From the NCBI GenBank assembly GCA_021413825.1, contig JAIOPQ010000063.1:33897-97896 (forward strand): a DNA stretch of 64,000 bases, in the 5' to 3' direction. Made by a program: the position numbers and the translations under genes. The first letter of the stretch is position 1. The number at the start of each line of letters is the position of its first letter. The notes under the pieces were generated by a model, which saw nothing but the letters and a program-made list of their open reading frames with translations, did no database searches and was not told the DNA's origin. Positions 51,393 through 60,200 of this stretch are shown here, in pieces. This DNA comes from Spirochaetia bacterium (lineage in GTDB: Bacteria; Spirochaetota; Leptospiria; Leptospirales; Leptonemataceae).

Positions 51393-53381
51393 TTGATCCG
51401 CCCGGCTGTACTGGCAGGAAGGACCGGTTGCGTGCTGGGATTTTTACTCTTGCTGTCGTGCAACCCGGATCACTCCAGAAAACAAATACCTAAAGCCATC
51501 CAGGGAACCATAGATCTGCGAAATTGGGATTTTGAAAAAGACGGACCCCTGGCATTGAATGGTGAATGGGAATTCTACTGGAATTCAATGCTGGAAACGC
51601 AGGATGAAATCAAATCGCAGACAAATCGTTCCAGGGAATTTGCAACCGTCCCGGGTAGCTGGCATACCATTCGTCGCGGAGAGGGACACCTTCCTGTCTA
51701 TGGCTATGCCGCCTATCGTCTAAAGATATTACTGCGCCCGGGCGAACACAGCCTATCGACAATCACAGATCAAATGGGAACTGCCTGCACACTTGCAGCA
51801 AATGGTGAGATCATCTGGCGCGGTGGGAATCCAGGAAAAACCCAATCCGAATCGCAACCTTCTTATCGTCCTGCACTGATTTCGATTTCACAAGAATCCA
51901 ACGAGTTGGAAATGATCGTGCGATGTTCCAACTACCATCATGCTCTGAAGGCAGGATTCTGGAATCCTATCGAAATTGGAAGTTCATCTGCCATGACAAG
52001 CAAATGGGAAGGCATGGTTCGTCTCGACTGGTTTGCAATGGGTAGTTTGCTGATAATGGGTTTGTATCATCTGGGTCTGTTTAGTTTGCGGCGCAAAGAT
52101 CGATCTGCCCTCTGGTTCGGCGCCTTCTGTCTCTTACTTTCACTGAGGAGCATCTCAGTCGGCACGTATTACGTTAGTCGCACACTGCCAGTCGAATGGT
52201 TCTGGCTGGCAGCAAAACTGGATTTTCTGAGTTTCTATGTCGCAACGCCGGTAATGATTCTATTCCTTGAGAGCATTTTTCCGGACGAAGTGAAGCACGG
52301 TTGGGTCAGGGTTACTTGTATCTTGAGTGCAATCCCGTCTGTCCTGGTTCTGCTCACACCGCAATCCTGGTTTACGCTCACATTGACCGCATACGAAATT
52401 GCAATCGTAGTAGTAGGACTCTACGCGCTTGGATGTTTGATCATAGCAATCAAACGGAAGCGTCAGGGTGCACGGCTATTTTTCACTGGCTTTTTGATCT
52501 TCTTTGCATCCGTGGTAAACGACATCCTGGTCCAACAGATGTTCATTTACGGACCGCAGATTTCCGCCTACGGTTTGTTTATCTTTATTCTCTGCCAGGC
52601 ATTTCTATTATCGCGCAGGTTCACAGATGCTTTTGTAAAGGTTGAACAACTCTCAGAGGATCTGGAATCCAAAAACAAGGCACTTCAGTTGCTCGATAAA
52701 GCAAAAGAGAGAATGATTCAACAAGAGCAGCTCGCCACAATTGGAAACATGGCCGCTGGGATTGTTCATGATCTTAAGAATCCCATGGGGATAATAAAAG
52801 GTTCCGTGGAGCTTGCAGATGACTCGAGCATTGGCGCACAGGAGCGCCGCAGCTTGTTGAAAATCATTGATCAGGAAGCGGATCGAATGATCTCACTTGT
52901 CCAGGATTTGCTCAACTATAGTCAGGGTGCCATCTCTGCACGCAAACAATCCGTGGATCTAGGCGATTACGTCACTCGGATTCGCACTGCAATCGAACCT
53001 GGCATGAAACGAAAGAACATTGATTTCTCGCTTGAAATTGATGGCGCTGAAACCGCACAGATCGATCCAGACCGTTTCCTGCGTGTTCTTGTAAACATTG
53101 CGAGCAATGCCGCAGATGCCACACATCCAGGTGGTCAGTTTAAGATTTCCATTGGAAAGAGCAGTCAGTCGGTTATATTTACGTTATGCGACAATGGACC
53201 CGGGATACCGGAACAAATTCGCGAATCACTTTTTGAACCTTTTGTAACTCACGGAAAATCCCATGGCACAGGGCTCGGAATGGCAATTGCCAAGAGCATG
53301 GTGGACGCACATGGCGGACGTATCTCGTTTAAGAGTGAGACAGGAAAAGGGACTATGTTTACCATCGAGGTGCCTGCATGA
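51393..53381 (+). CDS. 7TMR-DISM sensor histidine kinase, lipoprotein-type signal (array gene 1)
   Basis: A 662-residue kinase. TTG start at 51393 with GAGGT 6 nt upstream, signal with lipobox LLLLSC (Cys23), extracellular GH2-N-like beta-sandwich (about 40-200; DLRNWDF, NGEWEFYW), seven helices (about 210-410), coiled coil, HisKA (GNMAAGIVHDLKNPMG, His near 456) and HATPase (N box NIASNAAD, G1 DNGPGIP, G2 HGTGLGMAI). The DLKNP-type His box and domain layout make it a close paralogue of the next gene, with which its stop overlaps (ATGA). First of four coupled sensor genes. Confidence 0.94.
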   Translation: MIRPAVLAGRTGCVLGFLLLLSCNPDHSRKQIPKAIQGTIDLRNWDFEKDGPLALNGEWEFYWNSMLETQDEIKSQTNRSREFATVPGSWHTIRRGEGHLPVYGYAAYRLKILLRPGEHSLSTITDQMGTACTLAANGEIIWRGGNPGKTQSESQPSYRPALISISQESNELEMIVRCSNYHHALKAGFWNPIEIGSSSAMTSKWEGMVRLDWFAMGSLLIMGLYHLGLFSLRRKDRSALWFGAFCLLLSLRSISVGTYYVSRTLPVEWFWLAAKLDFLSFYVATPVMILFLESIFPDEVKHGWVRVTCILSAIPSVLVLLTPQSWFTLTLTAYEIAIVVVGLYALGCLIIAIKRKRQGARLFFTGFLIFFASVVNDILVQQMFIYGPQISAYGLFIFILCQAFLLSRRFTDAFVKVEQLSEDLESKNKALQLLDKAKERMIQQEQLATIGNMAAGIVHDLKNPMGIIKGSVELADDSSIGAQERRSLLKIIDQEADRMISLVQDLLNYSQGAISARKQSVDLGDYVTRIRTAIEPGMKRKNIDFSLEIDGAETAQIDPDRFLRVLVNIASNAADATHPGGQFKISIGKSSQSVIFTLCDNGPGIPEQIRESLFEPFVTHGKSHGTGLGMAIAKSMVDAHGGRISFKSETGKGTMFTIEVPA

Positions 53382-55336
53382 TTGGAGTTTCGCGTAGGGA
53401 GCCATCCAAACAGATTCTGGCTCTGGTTCTTATCTCCATCTTCACGGGTTTTTGCGGCCCTGCTCACTCCAGGAAAGCACCGCCCGCTGCAGTTGCCGGA
53501 ACCCTGGATTTGCGAGATTGGAACTTCGAGACGGATGGTCCGGTTGAACTCAAAGGTCAGTGGGAGTTCTACTGGAACAAGTTCAAATCTGACATTTCTG
53601 CAAACGATTCCCCGGGATTGATTGAACCGGGGGCCTGGCATACATTCAAGCATGAAGGCAAAGAAGTTGGTGCCATGGGCTATGCGACGTACCATTTGCG
53701 AATCTTACTTCCAGCGTCACGTTCAAATCTTGCGCTCAAGACTGGCGGTTATGATTCCGCCGCGCGATTGACGCTTGCTGGAGTTGAACATTCAATTGGA
53801 AAACCTGGTCGCACCCGCAGAGAAACAGAACCGATCTACCGACAGGACTTGCTTGAAATTCCCGAAACCGGGGAGAAAATCGACTTCTATATAGAGACGT
53901 CCAACTTCTTCCACAAAAGTGGCGGAATGCTCGCGGCTCCTGTAATTGGCCCTTCCAAAATCATGCATGCAGTTTTACTGCACAGCCAGATCTGGCAGGC
54001 AATTCTTGCCGGGATCTTTCTGATCTTTGGAATCTATCATCTACTTCTCCATGTGATTCGCAGAAATTACGTGGCACTTTATTTTGGTTCGTATTGCCTC
54101 TTGATGTCTGCGCGCACGCTGTTGACTGGAGAAGAAATTATCCACACCTGGTTGCCTGAGCTTGATCTCAGGCTGGATCTTTTCCTTGAGTATCTGGGGT
54201 TGTTTCTAATTGCGCCAGTCTTTGCGTTGTTTCTTCGCGCATTGTTCCCGGACGAATTTCCCAAATGGATGCGCAATGCTTTTCTGATTGTTGGTTCTAT
54301 TTTTCTCCTGTCCCTCGTTCTCCCACCTGAGACAGGAAGCCATTTCGCAGGTGTCTACTCAGTTGTAGTTCTTTCTACCGTCATTGCGGGTATGGCTGCG
54401 GCAATTCGGGCAATCTACAAGCAACGATCAGGCGCTCGCATATTTCTCCTTGGCTTTGCTTCACTCGCAGTCGGTGTAGTGCTCGATGTAGTAGTAAGCC
54501 TCTCAACATCTACAAGCGCTGCTTTTTCGTCGGTCGGAATGATTGGCTTTGTCCTGGCGCAGGCAATTGTAATTGCAAATAGATTCTCAGCCGCACTCTC
54601 TGAAAGCGAGAGGCTTTCGAGCAGTCTTCAGATTGCCTATTCGGAAGCCGTGGATTTGCGCGGTAAGCTTGCTCAGAAAGAGAAAATGGCAACGATAGGC
54701 GACATGGCCGCTGGCATTGTTCATGACCTGAAGAATCCTGTAGGGATCATTAAGGGTTCGGTGGAAATGGCTGACGATGATTCCATCAAGAAAGACACCA
54801 GGCGGCAGCTACTCGATATAATAAACAAGGAAGCGGATCGCATGCTGTATCTAGCGCAGGACCTGCTGGATTTCAGCCAGGGTGTGGTCTCAGTCAAGCA
54901 ACAGGAAACTGATCTTTCAGTTTACGCTCAGCGCATTCGCCAGGTTCTTGCTCCCAATTTTCGCGAGAAGAATATAGGCTTCTCCTTGAATCTAAGCGCG
55001 AACGGAAACGTGAACCTGGATGCGGACCGCTTCCTGCGAGTCCTTGTAAACATCTCTAGCAATGCAGCCGATGCCTTGCCTCGTGGAGGTACGTTTGATA
55101 TCTCAATCCAACGGCAGGCACATCAGGTAGTATTCACCTTGCGCGACAATGGTCCAGGGATTCCAGAGTCGATTCAAGAAAGTCTGTTTCAGCCTTTTGT
55201 AACTCACGGAAAATCCCATGGCACAGGTCTTGGCATGGCAATTGCCAAGAGCATTGTAGATGCGCACGCAGGTATCATTTCATTTACTACACAGTCAGGC
55301 AAAGGAACAACCTTTACCATCGAGGTGCCCGCATGA
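53378..55336 (+). CDS. 7TMR-DISM sensor histidine kinase (array gene 2)
   Basis: A 652-residue kinase with the same order as array gene 1: signal segment (LVLISIFTGFCG), GH2-N-like domain (about 40-190; DLRDWNF, KGQWEFYW), seven helices (about 200-405), HisKA (GDMAAGIVHDLKNPVG) and HATPase (NISSNAADAL, DNGPGIP, HGTGLGMAI). The kinase cores of genes 1 and 2 are so close that a 35-nt run is identical (53238-53272 and 55193-55227), implying recent duplication or gene conversion, while the extracellular domains have diverged. Start and stop overlap both neighbours by 4 nt. Confidence 0.94.
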   Translation: MIGVSRREPSKQILALVLISIFTGFCGPAHSRKAPPAAVAGTLDLRDWNFETDGPVELKGQWEFYWNKFKSDISANDSPGLIEPGAWHTFKHEGKEVGAMGYATYHLRILLPASRSNLALKTGGYDSAARLTLAGVEHSIGKPGRTRRETEPIYRQDLLEIPETGEKIDFYIETSNFFHKSGGMLAAPVIGPSKIMHAVLLHSQIWQAILAGIFLIFGIYHLLLHVIRRNYVALYFGSYCLLMSARTLLTGEEIIHTWLPELDLRLDLFLEYLGLFLIAPVFALFLRALFPDEFPKWMRNAFLIVGSIFLLSLVLPPETGSHFAGVYSVVVLSTVIAGMAAAIRAIYKQRSGARIFLLGFASLAVGVVLDVVVSLSTSTSAAFSSVGMIGFVLAQAIVIANRFSAALSESERLSSSLQIAYSEAVDLRGKLAQKEKMATIGDMAAGIVHDLKNPVGIIKGSVEMADDDSIKKDTRRQLLDIINKEADRMLYLAQDLLDFSQGVVSVKQQETDLSVYAQRIRQVLAPNFREKNIGFSLNLSANGNVNLDADRFLRVLVNISSNAADALPRGGTFDISIQRQAHQVVFTLRDNGPGIPESIQESLFQPFVTHGKSHGTGLGMAIAKSIVDAHAGIISFTTQSGKGTTFTIEVPA

Positions 55337-57207
55337 GGCGCGCTACATTGCGAGTGATCTTACTCTTAGGCGCCGTAACAGCTGTGGCCAGTATACTGCC
55401 GCAGGACTCAGCGGAGCATGGACAGGATTTTGTATTGCGCATGAATCAATGCCGCCTATCGTTACAGGACAAACCAGAGAATCGGAATCCTGATCTCACG
55501 CGCGACCATTGGATTCCTGTAACGTTCCCGGATCAGAGACGTGAACCGGGAATCGTCTGGTACGCTTGCCAATTTGAAATGCCTGAACATCCACAAAGCT
55601 TGATGGTGGTTTTGCAGAAGGTCAGGCATGCAGATGAAACGTTCGTAAATGGTATCCCGATTGGCAATACGGGAGACGTTAACCTGTCTGGAATCAGAAT
55701 GGTCCGCGAGGTTCGAGCCTACCCCCTGCCGGTTTCGTTTTTATTAAGCGGGACTAACACGCTTACCGTGCGGCTACGTGCGGCGGGGCGGGATGGACGA
55801 TTTGGCATTGCCCCGGAAATTCGGGATGGAAGAAACATTGCCTCCTTGATTCGCGATTCCTCACGCCGCGACTATGAGGACGTTGTGTTTGGTGCAGTCT
55901 TTTTGTTCGTGGCCTGTTACTTTTACTATGTATGGTGGCAGTTTCGCTCGCAGCGCGAGAATCTATTCTTTGCAATCTGCTGCACCGGGCTTGCACTTTA
56001 CCTCGGGATTCGTTCTATCCCCATGCTGCTTGGCACGCCCAATCCCATCGCAATGCGATTTGAGTATGCTGCGCTGTTCCTTAACCCAAATACATTCATG
56101 CGCTTTCTGTTTCCCTTCCTTGGAAGAAAGACCCCACGCGCGGTATTCGTCTATGATGCCTACGTCATTGCATGTGTCTTGGGATTATTCCTCCTTGATG
56201 ATCCGGAAGAGTGGCGCGTTATTCTCCGGTATTTTCAGTACTCAGTGTTTCCGATTCTTATCGTAGCTGCTGTAATTGTAAGTCAGGCAATCGCGAATCG
56301 AAACCGCGAAGCACTCTATCTTACTCTGGGATTTGTTCTTTTTTTTCTAACAATCGTAAACGACCTGTTAGGCGCCATGGGAGTCTGGAGAAGCCCTTCG
56401 TTTATCTCCTATGGGTTTGCGGCATTTCTTTTCTCGATTGCGTTGATTCTTGCAAACCGCTATGTGCAGCTTTATCGGGAGCAAGAGGAAAAAAACGAAC
56501 TTCTACGAGATCTGGATCGCAGGAAGACGGACTTCCTCTCCAACATTTCACATGAGATCAAAACCCCGTTGGCTGAAGTAATGATGTATGCCGAATCCCT
56601 GGAGGATGGCACATTGCAGACGGAAGAAGAGTTGGAGGACGCGCATGCAGAGATAAAAAAGAGTGCAGCACGATTGCAACGGGTTGTATCAGACACTGTA
56701 CTTTTGAACCTGCTTGAAACAAATCTGTACTCACCGGAGATCGGCTCAAGCAATCTTGCAGAGGCCGTGGAAAATGCCGTGCATTTACTGTCTGACGAAA
56801 CCAGGAGGCAAGAGATTCGCATTCATAGCGATATCCCGGCCAACCTGTTTGTAAAATCTGACACCGATTTGCTGGGTCGAATTCTGGAAAACCTGATTGA
56901 AAATGGCATACTATACAATCGAAAGGGTGGAGTTCTTGCACTTGCCGCACAAACAAACGATCAGACAATTGAGATAACGATTAAGGATGAAGGAAACGGG
57001 GTTCCAGAAAACGTTAGACGACATTTATTTCAGAAATTTGTACGGGGAGATTCCAGTATAACGTACGCCGTCCCGGGAACCGGCACAGGACTGGCGCTTG
57101 CGGCGCTTGCTGCAAGTTGTATGTCAGGATCCGTTCAGCTTCTCAATACAGGCGTTGCTGGTACTGTCTTTTCAATTCGACTGGATGCAGGGGCTGCAAA
57201 TGTTTAA
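55333..57207 (+). CDS. Seven-helix sensor histidine kinase, GH2-N-like sensor (array gene 3)
   Basis: A 624-residue kinase. Signal anchor (about 5-22), extracellular sandwich with VWYACQFEMP and HADETFVNGIPIG (about 40-165), seven helices (about 180-375), HisKA with a different His box (DFLSNISHEIKTPLAEVM, H-E-I-K-T-P type) and HATPase (N box LIENGILYN, G1 DEGNGVP, G2 GTGTGLAL). Its sensor resembles those of the cyclases at 16847 and 57200 rather than array genes 1 and 2. The stop overlaps the next start by 8 nt. Confidence 0.93.
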   Translation: MRRATLRVILLLGAVTAVASILPQDSAEHGQDFVLRMNQCRLSLQDKPENRNPDLTRDHWIPVTFPDQRREPGIVWYACQFEMPEHPQSLMVVLQKVRHADETFVNGIPIGNTGDVNLSGIRMVREVRAYPLPVSFLLSGTNTLTVRLRAAGRDGRFGIAPEIRDGRNIASLIRDSSRRDYEDVVFGAVFLFVACYFYYVWWQFRSQRENLFFAICCTGLALYLGIRSIPMLLGTPNPIAMRFEYAALFLNPNTFMRFLFPFLGRKTPRAVFVYDAYVIACVLGLFLLDDPEEWRVILRYFQYSVFPILIVAAVIVSQAIANRNREALYLTLGFVLFFLTIVNDLLGAMGVWRSPSFISYGFAAFLFSIALILANRYVQLYREQEEKNELLRDLDRRKTDFLSNISHEIKTPLAEVMMYAESLEDGTLQTEEELEDAHAEIKKSAARLQRVVSDTVLLNLLETNLYSPEIGSSNLAEAVENAVHLLSDETRRQEIRIHSDIPANLFVKSDTDLLGRILENLIENGILYNRKGGVLALAAQTNDQTIEITIKDEGNGVPENVRRHLFQKFVRGDSSITYAVPGTGTGLALAALAASCMSGSVQLLNTGVAGTVFSIRLDAGAANV

Positions 57208-60200
57208 CTACAGGCCAATGATTCGCCTAGCCATGGTCTGTATCTGGATTCTGTTCAGTCAGTGTTCGCCGGGTCCGGGTACGCAAGAAATCGATTTGAC
57301 TGGCGAGTGGACGATCAACTTCAGCGATCGACCTGAATTCAAAGATCCAGCCTTTAATGGAGGCACCTGGCAAAAGATTGCAGTACCATCAAACTGGAGC
57401 GATCTCAAAGAACATTCAGGAATAGCGTGGTATAGAAAGTCGTTTAACGTCCCTCCTGGATTTCTCAAAGACAGTCGCGCCATTGCGCTCGCTGTAATGG
57501 ATGCGGATGAAACATTCTTGAATGGAATAAGAATCGGTTCAGCAGGATCAATGACAGATTCAAACGACCATGCGTACGCCTTCAGGCGAATCTATCCTAT
57601 TCCCAGGGAGCTCATCGTTGAAGGGCAAAACCTTCTCGCTGTGCGGGTCCGGCCACTGTCGAACCAGGGTGCGGGTTTGCGGCAGGGCAACGTGATACTC
57701 GGCGACCTTCACGAACTTGAAAATTCTCGCACGCTCACCGAACTCAGACAGATCAGCCTGAGCGCTGTCTACGTGGCCGTAGGCCTTTACTTCCTGTTAT
57801 TCTTTTTGCGCTTGCCCCGAATCAGGGCGCACATATTTTTTTCTGCCTTTTGTTTGATGCTTGCCGCCTACCTGTTGTTGCGGGCGCCCCTGATCCCGGA
57901 ATACGTCGGATTGTTTGCGGCCAAGCGAGTTGAGTATATTCTGTTGTACCTGTTGCCAATCCCGTTCATGCTTTTCTGGCGAGCTATGTTTCAAATGAAG
58001 CGGCGCTGGTTTATACCGCCTTACTATGCTATGCTCGCCTCTTTCGTTTATTTTCCAATTTCTTCCAATTCAATTCCACTCTGGAGCAAAATGCTTGGTT
58101 ATTGGTATGTGGCGATGATTCCGGCAGTGGCAGTGATCCTCTTCACTCTGATCAAGAACGCCTATCGGGGCAACAATGAGGCTCGTATCCTCCTTGGTGG
58201 CACGCTCGTTTTTACTGCAGCAATTCTAAACGATGTCCTGGAAGACAGGAGCTTGATTCGCACAGCTAGGGTAGTTGATTTTGGTTTCCTGGCTTTTGTT
58301 TCCTGCATGGCTGTCTCGCTCATCCGCTCGTTTGTTGCATTGCAAAGACAATCAGAGGAGACACTTCTGCGGCTAACAGAAGTAGATCAACTGAAAGAAC
58401 GATTGGTTTCAAACGTAACTCAAATGCTGATTGCCCCGGCCGGGGCAATCCTTTCCGCCGCAAGTAGCCTTGACGTTAAACATAGAGTACCAGCTTCGGA
58501 TTACGCTGAGCTCTACAATCATGGTGCTGAACTGAATCGCGCGTTAGACGACGTTCTACTGCTTTCCAGGATTCAATCCGGAGTTGAGGCTCAGGCAATG
58601 CGGCCCATCGGCAAAGCGGAATTGGCCAGAATATTTCCTGGGGTATCTTTTCCTGCGGAATCAAGAATCCTTGCAACGGAGGCACTCCTGCGTGCCTTGC
58701 ACGATTCCATTTCTGTAGCCGGGCACTTGATCAGGTACGAGTCAGGCGGTGGACTTTCCATCAGGGTGTCCAGTCATCAAAACGACGGGCACAGCAGGAC
58801 AATAGACGATTCGCTTCAGCAAGCTGTTGTTACAGGGCTCGGCGGCAGCATCTTTCGCACATCAGACGGCGGCCGAGTGATTCGAGTTCCAGAAGCCAAA
58901 TCAGTTACGCCCTGGAGCATGGAATCAGCAACTTCAATCAGAAAGACCGCATTCATCCGGCCTGTCTGGTCACTATTGGCTTCGGGCATTTATCTGGGGA
59001 TTGGCCAACCGATTCTTGCCGGCTTGCAGTCGGTCCACTTTATCTGGAGCACTGTTTTACTCTTCCAGGTCTGGCGTTCAAAGACAGACGGTCGAGCGCC
59101 AACCTCAAGCGCTGTTAGAACCGCTCTTGATGTAATAGCCGTGTCAATTGGTTTGTATGCTTCCGGTGGAATGGATTCTCCTGTGGTTCTGGCGCTGGCC
59201 ATACCCGTCGTATTCAGCTCGCTCGGGAAGTTTGCCTGGCGAGGCCCATTGGGCGCTATCCTTGGAGCACTTCTCATTACTTCTTCTGAGATTCTAACGT
59301 CATACGGCATTGTGCCAGATCTAAATATCCTTGGTAAAGGGAGCACTCCTACGCAATTGTGGCAGATTGCGATTACCGGTATTCTGATTCTTGGGGCGCT
59401 GTTGTCCCTGGCCATTGCCGCCCATCGCCTCTATGTTGCGCAGGCAGATGCTCGGGAAGCTGCAGAGGCAGAACGCCGCAAATCAGAAAAAACAACTGAA
59501 TTCTCTCGCAAGTTGTACTCTACAACGGACTTTTCGAATTTAATTGAAAGCATCGTTTCCTATCTTCAGAGTGAGTTTGGAATTGACTCATTGATCTTGC
59601 TTTTACCAGAACCAGAGACTTCTGATCTGGTAACAGCAAAAGTGTTTACTGCAGCTCTGCTCAATGAACAAGTTGTTAACGCAGGACGAGGGTTACGAAT
59701 CCCTCCTGCACCAAACGGTGGACTAATCCGCAGGGTTTTTGAACGACAAAAACCACTGTTCCTCAGGGTAAAAGGCGAAACAGATATTTTTAGAAGACCC
59801 TATCCTGGAATTGAAATGGATAAGGCGCTCGTTGAAGCTGCACAATTTGATTGGGTTCTCCTGGTCCCGATGGTAGTGCAAGGAAATAGCATTGGAATCA
59901 TTCTCTGTACGTCATACGAACATCCCAAAGGACTCACCCGTGATGAACTGAGTGCTGTCTATGGATTTTGTAGCCAGGTGGCTGGAGCCGTACACGGGGC
60001 GAATGTTCTAAATCAAATCAGGACTGAAAAAGATCGCGCTGAGGCTATGAGTCGAGACGCTGAAATCGCGCGAAATGAGTATGAAGAATTAAATGAGTTC
60101 GCCAGACTCTTAAATTCTTCTTCCGGCCTTTCTGGCATCTTTGACAAAATCTGTGATCGCTTATCGGTAGCTGCAAATGTTGATACTGTGTGGCTCAGTC

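Noticed and set aside
57098..57199. Upstream extension of the giant cyclase frame by 34 residues into array gene 3.
   Set aside because: It would lack a signal peptide at the N-terminus; ATG 57200 has a good ribosome site and begins the lipoprotein signal.
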